From NCBI RefSeq assembly GCF_018555455.1, contig NZ_JAFEJU010000002.1, positions 434,001 through 498,000 on the forward strand: a stretch of DNA of 64,000 nucleotides. The letters run 5' to 3'. This document shows positions 8,894 to 17,520 of this stretch, one piece after another. Within the stretch, counting starts at the first letter, position 1. Each line of letters opens with the position of its first letter. Under the pieces are notes generated by a model. The model saw only the letters and a list, made by a program, of their open reading frames with translations. It searched no databases and was not told the DNA's origin. The position numbers were made by a program, and so were the translations under genes. This DNA comes from Bifidobacterium colobi (GTDB lineage Bacteria; Actinomycetota; Actinomycetes; Actinomycetales; Bifidobacteriaceae).

Positions 8894-9072
8894 AATCCTC
8901 ACTAAGTATGCGGTCAAACGAAGCCTCCGCATACATAGTGAGGATTGAAGGCCCTAAACCGGCGCTATGTATGCGTCTCAACGAGGTACTCGCATACATA
9001 GTGAGGTTTTCGGCTGTCAAACCGGCGCTATGTATGCGGGGGCTTGGTCCAGCCGCATACATAGCGCCGGTT
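8894..9072. repeat. Hairpin cluster A (three BIME-like hairpins)
   Basis: A1 (8894-8946): 20-bp stem with one mismatch, outer arms AATCCTCA/TGAGGATT. A2 (8959-9006): core stem CTATGTATGCG, with unlike outer arms CCGGCG on the left and TGAGG on the right. A3 (9020-9072): perfect 20-bp stem, outer arms AACCGGCG/CGCCGGTT. From GCG to CGC every loop is 15 nt. AC-N-R lies at the same loop position, on the plus strand in A1 and A2 and on the minus strand in A3. A3 ends 2 bases before the stop codon of the nuclease gene, so it may also terminate that transcript. Confidence 0.9.
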
Positions 9073-9074
9073 GG

Positions 9075-10190
9075 TTATGCGTCCGGCCAGTTGCTATCTG
9101 CTGCCCGCTCGGTGAACGGATTCATGATGGTCATAGGGGCTCCAGCCTCAAGTAGCTTGTTGATTAGCGGAGTTTTCTGCCGTACTTCGTCATAGGTGGT
9201 TCGAACAATAGTGTTTACGCCGGCTTTGCGTATATTGTCTTCGCGTTCCCTTTCTGAATGCACGACATCCTGTATGCCTTGGCGATGAGTCATCGAAGGA
9301 TCAACGTATTTGGCGGTGCCGTCGAATTCCAATACGATGATTCGCCCACTGGGCGTATGCCAAACAAAATCTACTCGATACTCCTTCCATGGAGCGTCAG
9401 GGTTGACGAATACATGCTGCAAATCGGGAACTACGAACCCGGCTTCTATGATGATGGCGCGGCATAAAGATTCGCCCCCGTTCTCGCTGAGTGGATTCAT
9501 ATAATGAACAAGTCTCAACACGCTGCTGCAATCGATTCGTGATTGATCGCATATCTCGATGATCTGGTCGGAGGTCACGAGTTTATTGCGTGCTGCGGAA
9601 TCGAACATCGGTAGGGCTTGCGTGAATGAGAACTGCAGTCCGCAGTCGACCAAGGTTTGCGCAGGGGAGGTTATCGGTACGATATTGGTGATCTCCGGCT
9701 TTCTGCCACCGATGGTAATCTCCGCTATTCGAGGTGACTCTGGCGGAAGATCAAGGAATACTGCGCCGACTCCCGTACTCGTTCGGTAGTGCAGCATGGA
9801 CGCGATAGCTGATGTGGATGTGCTGATACGTTGTATGCCTGAATAGGTGCGCGCAGAAGTTCCTGTCTTTTGCGCAATGAACACCGTATTGTCGCGGTGA
9901 AGGCTCCAGCTGTAATCCAACTGCAGGATTGCCGCTGCGCTAAGACCTGCGAACACTCGGTTGGGGAACTGCTGAGAGAGCGTCCGAATGATATGGCGCG
10001 ACTGCTCTGCGGGATTCAGCGACTTCCAGTAATCAGTGCGCGCGTAGGCATTGCGGAATGGTCGAGTCAGGTATCCGTTGCGCAGCCGTATCAGCATTGC
10101 CTGTTTTATGGTGTTGGATGTTGAATACAAGCAGCGTAGGTTACGCTCAGCGTCATTGATGAGCTGGTCAAGGGCATGATGGGTTCTCAT
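9075..10190 (-). CDS. AbiEi-like / PD-(D/E)XK nuclease-domain protein (paralogue 1)
   Basis: A 371-residue protein. The N-terminal part (about 1-120) has features of AbiEi-type winged-helix domains (RNAYARTDYWKSLNPAEQ, then FAGLSAAAILQLDYSW). The C-terminal part (about 235-345) resembles DUF559/Vsr-like endonucleases. E240 (NGGES), D274 (YRVDFVW) and E288-x-D290 (VLEFDG), with K294 nearby, form a plausible PD-(D/E)XK site. The start ATG 10190 is chosen because the paralogue at 47359-48474 aligns from MKTHH to the same total length of 371. Hairpin clusters A and B flank the gene and a perfect DnaA box lies 84 bases upstream. Such proteins are often labelled antitoxins, but no partner toxin gene is adjacent. 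The function is unknown. Confidence 0.8.
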   Translation of the reverse strand: MRTHHALDQLINDAERNLRCLYSTSNTIKQAMLIRLRNGYLTRPFRNAYARTDYWKSLNPAEQSRHIIRTLSQQFPNRVFAGLSAAAILQLDYSWSLHRDNTVFIAQKTGTSARTYSGIQRISTSTSAIASMLHYRTSTGVGAVFLDLPPESPRIAEITIGGRKPEITNIVPITSPAQTLVDCGLQFSFTQALPMFDSAARNKLVTSDQIIEICDQSRIDCSSVLRLVHYMNPLSENGGESLCRAIIIEAGFVVPDLQHVFVNPDAPWKEYRVDFVWHTPSGRIIVLEFDGTAKYVDPSMTHRQGIQDVVHSEREREDNIRKAGVNTIVRTTYDEVRQKTPLINKLLEAGAPMTIMNPFTERAADSNWPDA

Positions 10191-10273
10191 GATTCCATGG
10201 TCGAATGGCATGCGTGCATTTGACAAGCTGGAACGGGGTATGTGGTTCGAGCTTCAGGTTTCTGACGAAAAAA

Positions 10274-10282
10274 TGTGGATAA
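10274..10282 (-). promoter_or_regulatory. DnaA box-like 9-mer upstream of nuclease gene 1
   Basis: TTATCCACA on the minus strand (TGTGGATAA on plus) matches the DnaA box consensus exactly. It lies in a 14-base string, GTGGATAACTCGAT (10275-10288), that is repeated identically upstream of the paralogous gene at 48566-48579. Conservation in both upstream regions suggests regulation rather than chance; DnaA binding is inferred. Confidence 0.5.
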
Positions 10283-10364
10283 CTCGATAACAATTGTGAT
10301 GTTGTGCGCGATTTTGTTTACGTGGATTGGATGCAAGAGGTCGGTGGGATTGTAATGGGATGCG

Positions 10365-10543
10365 AATCCTCACTATGTATGCGGCCGAACAGAGTGCTCG
10401 CATACATAGCGCCGGTTAAAGGATTGAAAGTCTCACTATGTATGCGACTGGACCAAGATGCCGCATACATCGTGAGGATTCAGCGGCCTTAATCCTCACT
10501 ATGTATGCGGATGACTCGTCGGGGCGCATACATCGTGAGGCTT
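10365..10543. repeat. Hairpin cluster B (three BIME-like hairpins)
   Basis: B1 (10365-10417): core CTATGTATGCG, unlike arms AATCCTCA left and CGCCGGTT right. B2 (10432-10476): CTCA/TGAG arms, with one mismatch in the core (CATACATCG). B3 (10491-10543): CTCA/TGAG arms, with the same core mismatch. All loops are 15 nt with AC-N-R at the same position, plus strand in B1 and B2, minus strand in B3. The B2 loop is almost the reverse complement of the A3 loop (shared CTGGACCAAG). The rest of 10191-10650 shows no gene, only the DnaA box upstream of the nuclease gene. Confidence 0.9.
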
Positions 10544-10650
10544 CACTTGTGTGCAATGGCAACTCGGTGTGTGTGACAGGTGATATAGGCGTGCAGGGCA
10601 GACGGGCGGCCAGATTGAACGGATGAGACGGCAGCCGAACGTCGTCTGCA

Positions 10651-11244
10651 CTACGGCTGCTTTACGATAAGCATATTGGTCTCGTAGTCATAGGTGGTGC
10701 GGGGATCCAACAGTGGATAGCCAGACCGTTCGAAGTCGGTGGCCCAGCGCTCGCGTTCGGTGAGCTCGCGGAGACCTTTCATGCGTATCCAACCATTGCG
10801 AATTTCCATGACGGCTTGGCGCAGTTGCCCTTGATATTCGCACGGAATTGTGAACTCCATGGCGTCGAACGCGCGGAACATGATGAAGCGAATGCGGTAG
10901 TCATACCATTCGCCGCCGGCTGAAAGACGACTCTGCGCAGCCATAAGGTCGACTCCGCCCCAGCGTGGGCGTATGGCAAGTGCGCTGATTGGCCGATGTT
11001 GGAGGCGAAAGGCAGCCCAGGCACATGCGCCAAGCAGTGGAATCACAATGCAGAACGCAACTACAGCTTCCTTGATCTGCGGGAAATCGTGCATCATGAT
11101 TCCGTCCAGAAATGTGACCACGAACATGCCCAAACAAGATATACAGGATGCGAAAACCAGCGTGTGCTTGATGCGGGTGAGCCAGGCCCAGAGCGCTAAT
11201 GTGCGTTCGCCTTGGACCCAGCCGTTTTCCGTTCGGAAGCTCAT
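10651..11244 (-). CDS. Small membrane protein of unknown function
   Basis: A 197-residue protein starting MSFRTENGWVQG at ATG 11244, 7 bases after the stop of the quinone reductase gene, so probably translated with it. Two hydrophobic segments (about residues 27-50 and 62-82) are followed by a cytoplasmic part with several Trp and Arg residues (LAIRPRWGGVDLMAAQ onwards). This two-helix plus soluble-domain layout resembles YcxB-like small membrane proteins, but I cannot assign a family with confidence. The pairing with a flavodoxin-type oxidoreductase is the only functional hint. Confidence 0.7.
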   Translation of the reverse strand: MSFRTENGWVQGERTLALWAWLTRIKHTLVFASCISCLGMFVVTFLDGIMMHDFPQIKEAVVAFCIVIPLLGACAWAAFRLQHRPISALAIRPRWGGVDLMAAQSRLSAGGEWYDYRIRFIMFRAFDAMEFTIPCEYQGQLRQAVMEIRNGWIRMKGLRELTERERWATDFERSGYPLLDPRTTYDYETNMLIVKQP

Positions 11245-11251
11245 CGGTCTA

Positions 11252-11782
11252 TCAGTCCGTAAGGAATGCTTGGTATCGCGCGGCGGTTTCGGCCAGCGCC
11301 TCATCGGAAAGCTCCATCGCGCCGAAGACCACGAATGGCTCCAACCAAGTGGCGTGCACGTAGCGGGCCATCATGCGGTATTGCGAGAGCACTTCGCGCA
11401 TTGTTGCACCATTATCTTCCGGCTGGTATTCGCTTTCCGGGCCGCCTGCCGTGGTGGCCACCGTGATTTCCTTGCCTTCAAGCGCCTTGCCGCCGGGCCC
11501 GTATGCCCAGCCGAACGCCAGCACCTGATCCTCCCATTCCTTGAGCAGGGCGGGGGAGGAGTACCAGTAGAGCGGGAACTGCAATACGATGCGATCATGT
11601 GCCTCGATGAGCTGCTGCTCGGCCGCGACGTCGATGCGGCCGTCCGGGTACAGCGCATATTCCTCGCGCACGGTAGTCTCGTTGCCGCTGTCAACAGACA
11701 GAGCTTGCGCCGCCGCCATCAATGCCGCGTTAGCGCGGGACTTCGCCATGTCAGGGTGGAATACCAGTACCAAAGTCTTCAT
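11252..11782 (-). CDS. Flavodoxin-fold NAD(P)H:quinone reductase (copy 1)
   Basis: The 176-residue protein begins MKTLVLVFHPDMAKSRANAAL, the phosphate-binding start of the KefF/YwrO/MdaB flavodoxin-like family. It has the FMN-contacting QFPLYWYSSPALLKEWEDQVL and TAGGPESEYQPE segments. These enzymes reduce quinones by two electrons with NAD(P)H, protecting against redox stress. AAAGGAG precedes the ATG. The paralogue at 15665-16186 is clearly similar over its full length. The 3' neighbour (10651-11244) starts 7 bases after its stop. Confidence 0.9.
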   Translation of the reverse strand: MKTLVLVFHPDMAKSRANAALMAAAQALSVDSGNETTVREEYALYPDGRIDVAAEQQLIEAHDRIVLQFPLYWYSSPALLKEWEDQVLAFGWAYGPGGKALEGKEITVATTAGGPESEYQPEDNGATMREVLSQYRMMARYVHATWLEPFVVFGAMELSDEALAETAARYQAFLTD

Positions 11783-12026
11783 GGTGACTGCTCCTTTGTC
11801 GGTAACCTATCTGTTTTTCGGTGTTCCTTGTCTCTATGGTACGTTCGAAGACTTGCGGACGCGAATACGACGATGCGCGCGGAGATATTCGGCGTGGTCG
11901 CTGTGGATGCCGGCTGGGTGCATGGCTATGTGGCTGTCGCTCCGATGCCGCTGTAGTTCGATGCTGTAGTTCGGTATGTGATCAATAATATGGACGCCAC
12001 TGGGCTCTCGGGCTAGCGTGAGCCGC

Positions 12027-12812
12027 ATGGTTGTATGGGATTCCGAACAGTACCTGCGCTTCAAAAACGAGCGCACGCAGCCCTCGCGTGACTTGGCAAT
12101 GCAGCTGCCGCCTGATTACGGCACAGTCAAACGTGTGCTCGACATCGGCTGTGGTCCGGGCAACAGCACGGCCGTGCTTCGCGAACGGTATCCGCAGGCG
12201 GAAATCCTCGGCATCGATAATTCTCCAGAAATGATTGAAGCCGCACTCAAAGCACATCCTGATATCGACTTCGCGCTGTGCGATGTGTCGAATCCGGAAG
12301 AGCTTGGCAGACTGCCGGGCGACTTTGACGTGGTGTTCTCCAACGCTTGCATCCAATGGGTGCCGAATCATGCGCAGCTGATTCCGGAACTGCTGGCAAG
12401 GCTCAAGCAGGGCGGCATGCTCGCCGTGCAGACGCCGATGAACTATGAGGAACCGATCCATCGCATTATCGCTGAGGTCGTGCACTTGCCGGACTATGCG
12501 GATCGACTGCCACAGCAGCGGGAATTCTATAATCTGACGCCGCCTGATTATTGGGAACTATTGCGCAACCATGCGGCGCACTTCCGCATGTGGAAGACCG
12601 CGTATATGCATACGTTGCCTTCGCATGAGGCAATTATGGATTGGTATCGCGGCACCGGATTGCGCCCATATCTGCAAGCGCTGCCGGATGATGAGTCACG
12701 TGCGATTTTCGAAGCCAGGATATTCGCACAGGTCTGTGAGGCCTACCCAACCCAGTCAGACGGCAGCGTCATCTTCCCATTCCCGCGATTCTTCTTCACC
12801 GCGGTGAGGTGA
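12027..12812 (+). CDS. Trans-aconitate 2-methyltransferase-like SAM methyltransferase
   Basis: A 261-residue class I methyltransferase. The SAM site is VLDIGCGPGNSTAVL (about residue 34-48), followed by an acidic GIDNSPEMIEAA and FDVVFSNACIQWVPN. The overall pattern closely follows Tam, which methylates trans-aconitate and removes this aconitase inhibitor. The substrate here is inferred. The ATG at 12027 is chosen because MVVWDSEQYLRF aligns with the family start; a GTG at 12018 is in frame, and neither has a clear ribosome site. Upstream, CTGTAGTTCG is directly repeated near 11950-11975. Confidence 0.82.
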   Translation: MVVWDSEQYLRFKNERTQPSRDLAMQLPPDYGTVKRVLDIGCGPGNSTAVLRERYPQAEILGIDNSPEMIEAALKAHPDIDFALCDVSNPEELGRLPGDFDVVFSNACIQWVPNHAQLIPELLARLKQGGMLAVQTPMNYEEPIHRIIAEVVHLPDYADRLPQQREFYNLTPPDYWELLRNHAAHFRMWKTAYMHTLPSHEAIMDWYRGTGLRPYLQALPDDESRAIFEARIFAQVCEAYPTQSDGSVIFPFPRFFFTAVR

Positions 12813-12867
12813 TAAGGCAGGACTCGGCATCAGCCGCGGAAAACCTTGCATAAAGAAAGGAAAGCTT

Positions 12868-13833
12868 GTGATTGCTTCGCATCACAATCGGGTGGTGATT
12901 GTCGGAACTGGCAGCGTGGGCTCGGCGGTGGCCAGTGCCATCGTGGAGCAGGGGCTGTGCAATGAGTTGGTGCTCATCAACCATAATCCACGCAAGGCGC
13001 AGGGTTTGGCTATGGATTTGGCCGACGGCTCCGAATTCCTTGGCCGATTCATCACCATTCGGCCAGGTGACTGGGATGATTGTGCCAACGCTGATGTGGT
13101 GGTCATCACTGCTGGGCCAAAACCGAAGCCGGGCGAGACCCGTATGCAGGAGCTCGATGCGGCCATCGACATTGTGGACCCGATATTGAAGCACATCAGC
13201 AACTCGGGCTTTGATGGCATCCTGATCATGCTGTCGAATCCGGTCGATGTGTTGAGCTGGTTCGCGTGGCGACGTACCGGTTTGCCGCGTGCGCAGGTGT
13301 TCGGTTCGGGCGCCGCGCTTGATACCTCCCGCATGAAAGCGATTATCGGTACAACCACGCATCTCGATCCGCGACTGGTATCGGGGTATGTGATCGGCGA
13401 ACATGGCGATTCGCAATTTGTGCCGTGGTCCACGGTCTCGTTCATCGGCAAATCGTTCGCGCGGTATCTGGAGGACAACCGCGACCGATATCCAGGCGTC
13501 ACGCTTGCCGGCATCGAAGAGCAGACCCGCCGGCGAGGCCTTGACATCAAAGGATTGCGCGGCGGAACCAGCTACGGTATCGCCGCCACCGTCGCCGGGT
13601 TGATTCGAACGATTCTCTGGAACGAACGCAGCGTCGTATCCGTGTCCACATTGATAAGCGGCGAATACGAGTATGGGGAACGGGATGTATTCCTGTCGCT
13701 CCCGGTTGCGCTCGATGGCAGTGGCGTCGGCGACTTCGTCGACCTTCATCTCAACAGGGAGGAATTGGTGAAATTCCACGCTTCCGCTGCCGTAGTGCGG
13801 GAGCATTGCGCCCTGATTGCCGACCGATTGTGA
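12868..13833 (+). CDS. L-lactate dehydrogenase-family protein
   Basis: A 321-residue member of the LDH/MDH family. The NAD site is VVIVGTGSVGSAVAS, the substrate loop region is PKPGETRMQE, and GEHGDSQFVPWS contains the catalytic H179. The loop sequence resembles LDH or L-2-hydroxyisocaproate dehydrogenase more than malate dehydrogenase. Bifidobacteria usually carry a main fructose-1,6-bisphosphate-activated Ldh; this divergent protein looks like a second, accessory enzyme. GTG start with GAAAGGAAAG upstream. It is followed convergently by a TetR gene. Confidence 0.85.
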   Translation: MIASHHNRVVIVGTGSVGSAVASAIVEQGLCNELVLINHNPRKAQGLAMDLADGSEFLGRFITIRPGDWDDCANADVVVITAGPKPKPGETRMQELDAAIDIVDPILKHISNSGFDGILIMLSNPVDVLSWFAWRRTGLPRAQVFGSGAALDTSRMKAIIGTTTHLDPRLVSGYVIGEHGDSQFVPWSTVSFIGKSFARYLEDNRDRYPGVTLAGIEEQTRRRGLDIKGLRGGTSYGIAATVAGLIRTILWNERSVVSVSTLISGEYEYGERDVFLSLPVALDGSGVGDFVDLHLNREELVKFHASAAVVREHCALIADRL

Positions 13834-13848
13834 GGTAAGGCTCGCTAG

Positions 13849-14493
13849 TCAGGCCGCTTGACAGCCGGTATGGTAACGTTCGGCGGTGGCGACGCCATGA
13901 AGCATCAAATCGGTCATGATATCGGCCAGTACCTCGTCGGGCGCATCCATGTCGTTGAGCACCCACTGGTCGATGACTTCGCACAGCGCGCCCGCCCAAT
14001 AACAGGCGGCATAGCGTGGGCCGATCTGACGGCGGGCGGCGCTGCGGTTCATGCTCGCGCGCATCCGCTCGCGAATACGGTTTCCTTGGCCGGCGCCAAG
14101 AATAAGCCGATACTGTGGTGCGATGCTGCGTACGCCGGTAAGCATGGCCAGACAGGCCTCGCGGGTCTGCGTCATCGGATCGTATTGCATCAGACTGTGA
14201 TTGATTCGCTCAAAGATTGCGGCGAGAAATCCGTCTAGAATCGCCTCTTTTGAAGCGTAATTACGGTAGTAGGCATTGCGTGAGACGCCGGCTCGTTTGG
14301 CGATGTCGGTGACGGTGATTGACTCGAATGGTTTCATCTCCATCAGTTGGATGAGCGCGCCTTCGATGCATGCGCGCACAAAAGCGTTCGATTCCTCATT
14401 ATTGCGGTGCAGGGTGGCAAGTCTGCGGGCTTTGGTGCCATCGCCGTCCGTGGGCTGCTGATCTGATGTCTTGGTCTGAGGCACATCCGCCAT
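13849..14493 (-). CDS. TetR-family regulator
   Basis: The 214-residue protein has a TetR helix-turn-helix at about residues 45-90 (ITVTDIAKRAGVSRNAYYRNYASKEAIL) and a helical ligand-binding half. The start has AAAGGAA upstream. It is divergent from the SDR gene at 14616, and the 122-base gap contains a dyad, ATGATGT-N10-ACATCAT, that is a good operator candidate. It therefore probably represses the SDR gene and itself. Ligand unknown. Confidence 0.9.
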   Translation of the reverse strand: MADVPQTKTSDQQPTDGDGTKARRLATLHRNNEESNAFVRACIEGALIQLMEMKPFESITVTDIAKRAGVSRNAYYRNYASKEAILDGFLAAIFERINHSLMQYDPMTQTREACLAMLTGVRSIAPQYRLILGAGQGNRIRERMRASMNRSAARRQIGPRYAACYWAGALCEVIDQWVLNDMDAPDEVLADIMTDLMLHGVATAERYHTGCQAA

Positions 14494-14567
14494 GTCACAG
14501 TTCCTTTCGTTCTGTCATCGCCGTGCCGAGATGCCTTGCGGCTGCCAAGTCTCGACGGTTATCGTCA

Positions 14568-14591
14568 ATGATGTCACACTTGTTACATCAT
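14568..14591. promoter_or_regulatory. Candidate TetR operator (dyad ATGATGT-N10-ACATCAT)
   Basis: Perfect 7-base arms separated by 10 bases. The same stretch also reads as a direct repeat, TGTCACA and TGTTACA. It lies between the divergent TetR and SDR genes, 25 bases before the SDR start. Its role is inferred from position and symmetry. Confidence 0.5.
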
Positions 14592-14615
14592 AACCGGAAG
14601 GTGCAGTCAAAGGCC

Positions 14616-15548
14616 ATGAATACGAGGCAATCCATCAATACATCATCGTCATCTGCAGGCAAGGTCATTCTGGTGACCGGCGCATCCAGTGGCATCGGCA
14701 AACAGACGGCGTTGGCGCTCGCAGTTCAGGGGTATACGGTCATCATGCACGGTCGCAATCCAAAGAAGACGCAGGAGGTGCGTGATTGGGTCGAACAACG
14801 CACCGGAAACCGCAACGTATACGCTCACGTGGCCGACCTGTCGCTGATGAGCGAAGTCGTACGATTCGCAAAGGAAATAACTGCCACCTATGAGCGACTC
14901 GACGTGCTCGTCAACAATGCCGGCGGGCAGTTCGGTTCCGAACGAGAAGTCACGGCGGAAGGTCACGAGAAGACGTTCGCCATCAATACGCTTGCGCCGT
15001 TCCTGCTGACCAACCTATTGCTGCCTATGCTGGAACGCAGTGAATCCGCTCGCATCGTCACCGTGGCCAGTGAATCCTACCGTCAGGGCGGCCAGCCGAT
15101 GCTTGACGACGTCGAACTGGAAAGTCATTACTCAATGATGCGCGCCTATGGTCTTTCGAAGCTGTATGTCTGGTGGCTGATGAGGCAGTTCGATGCGCGG
15201 CTCCAAGCGGCTGGCGTGCGCAACGTTACGGTGAATACCGTGGAACCCGGATCGGCCGCTACCTCGTTGCAGCGTGAGTCGCTGCGCAAAACGCCTTGGA
15301 TGCTGCCGCTGATTGTGCTCTGGCTCCCGTTTGTACGCACCGCACGGCATGGCGCGCGAACCAGCGTCGCGCTGGCTTCTTCGCCGGACGTCGAAGGGGT
15401 GAGCGGCGAGTTCTGGGGCAATATGCGGCGCAAGCGCATCCATCCGAAATGGATATCTGCAGAAGGTGAGCATCGCATTTGGCAGTATTGCGCCGAAGTA
15501 TGCCGCCCGTATCTTGAAGGCACCGATCTGGTACTGCCGTTGCGTTGA
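14616..15548 (+). CDS. Short-chain dehydrogenase/reductase
   Basis: A 310-residue SDR. The coenzyme site is ILVTGASSGIGKQTALALA (about residue 16-34), then VNNAGG and the catalytic YGLSK with an upstream Ser in TVASESYR. The start is set at ATG 14616 because the nucleotide-binding strand begins shortly afterwards; the open frame extends further 5' but overlaps the TetR gene. The AYGLSKLYVWWLMRQFDARL region resembles retinol-dehydrogenase/oxidoreductase-type SDRs. Substrate unknown. Probably controlled by the divergent TetR gene. Confidence 0.88.
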   Translation: MNTRQSINTSSSSAGKVILVTGASSGIGKQTALALAVQGYTVIMHGRNPKKTQEVRDWVEQRTGNRNVYAHVADLSLMSEVVRFAKEITATYERLDVLVNNAGGQFGSEREVTAEGHEKTFAINTLAPFLLTNLLLPMLERSESARIVTVASESYRQGGQPMLDDVELESHYSMMRAYGLSKLYVWWLMRQFDARLQAAGVRNVTVNTVEPGSAATSLQRESLRKTPWMLPLIVLWLPFVRTARHGARTSVALASSPDVEGVSGEFWGNMRRKRIHPKWISAEGEHRIWQYCAEVCRPYLEGTDLVLPLR

Positions 15549-15614
15549 TTTCGATGGAATAAACGCTGTGTGTGAATTGGTTCATGTGAGGTGAACCTGA
15601 ACCGAATATGCAAA

Positions 15615-15642
15615 ACGGCTCCTTCATGGTGGAAGGAGCCGT
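15615..15642 (-). terminator. Terminator hairpin of the quinone reductase gene
   Basis: ACGGCTCCTTC-loop-GAAGGAGCCGT, an 11-bp stem with a 6-base loop. Read on the minus strand it follows the stop of the 15665-16186 gene by 22 bases and is followed by TTTT. Confidence 0.75.
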
Positions 15643-15664
15643 GGGCGATTAAGGAACCCTCAGG

Positions 15665-16186
15665 TTACTTGGTCAGGTAATCCTTGTAGTTCTTGACGGA
15701 TTCGGCCAGAGCCTCATCGGAGATGCCGAAGGAGCCGAAGGTCACGAACGGCTTGATCCAGGTGGCGTTGATGTGGTTGGCGGTGCCCTGGAACGGCACG
15801 AGCACCTGCTCGATCTTGAACTTGTTGTCACCTTCCGGCTGGTACTTGGACTCCGGGGAACCGGTGGACACGGCAACGCCGAACTCCTTGCCTTCGAAGG
15901 CGTGGCCTTCGGAACCGTACGCCCAGCCGTGCTCCAGCACGTCATCTTCCCAGGTCTTCAGCAGAGCCGGGGAGGAGAACCAGTACAGCGGGAACTGGAA
16001 CACAACGCGGTCGGCGGCCTCGACGGCGGTCTGCTCGGCCTTGACGTCGATCTTGCCGTCCGGGTAGAGCGCGTACTCGTCACGCACGGTCACATTCTCC
16101 AGGCCCTCGGCGGCTTCGGCCAGAGCGGCGTTGACGTGGGACTGGCCCTTCAGGGACGGGTGGAATACGAGCACCAGAGTCTTCAT
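15665..16186 (-). CDS. Flavodoxin-fold NAD(P)H:quinone reductase (copy 2)
   Basis: A 173-residue paralogue of 11252-11782. It has the same MKTLVLVFHPS start, EYALYPDGKIDV, QFPLYWFSSPALLKTWEDDVL and SPESKYQPEG segments. ATG 16186 follows AAGGAGAAG at good spacing; upstream in-frame codons to 16222 are not needed. Third-base choice is strongly C-biased compared with copy 1 and most neighbours, suggesting high expression. The gene is monocistronic, with its own terminator at 15615-15642. Family role: two-electron reduction of quinones or related electrophiles. Confidence 0.92.
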   Translation of the reverse strand: MKTLVLVFHPSLKGQSHVNAALAEAAEGLENVTVRDEYALYPDGKIDVKAEQTAVEAADRVVFQFPLYWFSSPALLKTWEDDVLEHGWAYGSEGHAFEGKEFGVAVSTGSPESKYQPEGDNKFKIEQVLVPFQGTANHINATWIKPFVTFGSFGISDEALAESVKNYKDYLTK

Positions 16187-16302
16187 ATTGCTTCTCCTTG
16201 ATATGACATTCCTATGGCTCACTCAGTAATATCGCAAGCCGATATATCTCAGAATGAACTATATGCGTAACGGTGGAGCAACCGGCGCATGGCGTGTCAT
16301 AT

Positions 16303-17295
16303 TCATCTCACAGCCGACGAATCTGACGAATCACGGTCGCCATATTGCTTGCGGTATATACCGGGAGAGAGCGCGAAGTGCTCGCGGAATCGTTTGCCGA
16401 AATAACTGGCGTTGGCGAAGCCGCAGATGCGGGCGACATGGGCGATGCTGTCGTCGTCGGAGACAAGCTTTGCGGCCGCCTGACTCAGCCGGTACGACAG
16501 CAGATAGTCCACGGGGCTGCTGCCGGTATGGGTTTTGAAGAGACGGTAGCATTCTGTCCTGCTGACCGAAGCGCTCGCCGCGATATCGTTCAAATCGATC
16601 AGCTCGCCATAATGCTGCTGGATGAACACGAGCATGACTCGCATACGCTGTTCGCGGCGCTGCTCGACACTCGGCGCTTCCGGGATGTCCCTTGTGGACA
16701 GTGTCCGGAGCAATTCCTTCCACAACGTGGCCATGTGCGTCATGTAGTCCAATGCTCGCATGGGATCATGCTGGCCGACCGCGGTGAGCGCTCGAATCTC
16801 CCTCAGCATGGCGGCATCCCGTTCGGTGGTGAGTCTCAGCCCCGCGAACGGCTTGCTGGACACTGGCAGCACTTGGTCGAGATAGATGGTGCCGGCCGGT
16901 TGTCCCGAGAAGAACAGCGGGGAGACGGTCAAGCAGCTCATCACGGCACCCGGTGTGGGGTGATCCGCCGAATGCAGCATTTTCGAATTCACGAAGATGC
17001 CATCGCCCTGTTGCAGTCGAATTGTATTCGAGGTGCCATGCAGGTGATAATCGCATGCGCCTTTCAGCATGAAGGCGAATTCGAAATCCGTGTGCCAGTG
17101 GATGTTGATCTCATGGCCGATGAGTGTATCGAAATAATCCATACAGAAATGAATCGGTATGGACGCGTCGTTATAGCGGATGTCCTCCAAATAATCGTCG
17201 TTGACGGGGACGGCCTTGTTCAGGGTATTGGTGGCATCTTTCGCGGCGAGCGACAGGACATGTGGAGGGTGTGATGGGGCGGGTTCGGCTGGCAT
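16303..17295 (-). CDS. AraC-family regulator
   Basis: The 330-residue protein has an N-terminal cupin-like sensor half (IHWHTDFEFAFMLKGACDYHLHG, about residues 48-70) and two C-terminal helix-turn-helix motifs (LNDIAASASVSRTECYRLFKTHTG and IAHVARICGFANASYFGKRFREHFA). This is the layout of regulators responding to sugars or small metabolites. CAAGGAG precedes the ATG. It is divergent from the DUF1349 gene at 17521, its likely target. Confidence 0.92.
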   Translation of the reverse strand: MPAEPAPSHPPHVLSLAAKDATNTLNKAVPVNDDYLEDIRYNDASIPIHFCMDYFDTLIGHEINIHWHTDFEFAFMLKGACDYHLHGTSNTIRLQQGDGIFVNSKMLHSADHPTPGAVMSCLTVSPLFFSGQPAGTIYLDQVLPVSSKPFAGLRLTTERDAAMLREIRALTAVGQHDPMRALDYMTHMATLWKELLRTLSTRDIPEAPSVEQRREQRMRVMLVFIQQHYGELIDLNDIAASASVSRTECYRLFKTHTGSSPVDYLLSYRLSQAAAKLVSDDDSIAHVARICGFANASYFGKRFREHFALSPGIYRKQYGDRDSSDSSAVR

Positions 17296-17520
17296 GGTTG
17301 ACTCCTTGCCTATTGCAACAGTGGTGGAAATATAGTTGCATCTTCTGATTCAATAATAGCGAAAACTGGCCGTTATTTTGGTGATGGCATATTTAATCTG
17401 GAATTAATCTCATAGTACACATGGTTCAGAAAAGCCATGTCCGTAAAACATATCCCCGTACTTATATAGCGCCTGCATCCCGACAGAGGGCTGCGGGTGA
17501 GACAACCAAAGGAGATAATC

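Noticed and set aside
9075..10190. Complete AbiE toxin-antitoxin pair
   Set aside because: No AbiEii-type nucleotidyltransferase toxin gene lies beside either copy, and the C-terminal half looks like a PD-(D/E)XK nuclease rather than a pure antitoxin.
8894..10543. CRISPR array in clusters A/B
   Set aside because: The repeats are long inverted repeats of only two or three units with short, related loops; there are no unique spacers of constant length and no cas genes.
14370..14615. Upstream extension of the SDR frame
   Set aside because: It runs antisense into the TetR gene; the Rossmann start motif places the real start at 14616.
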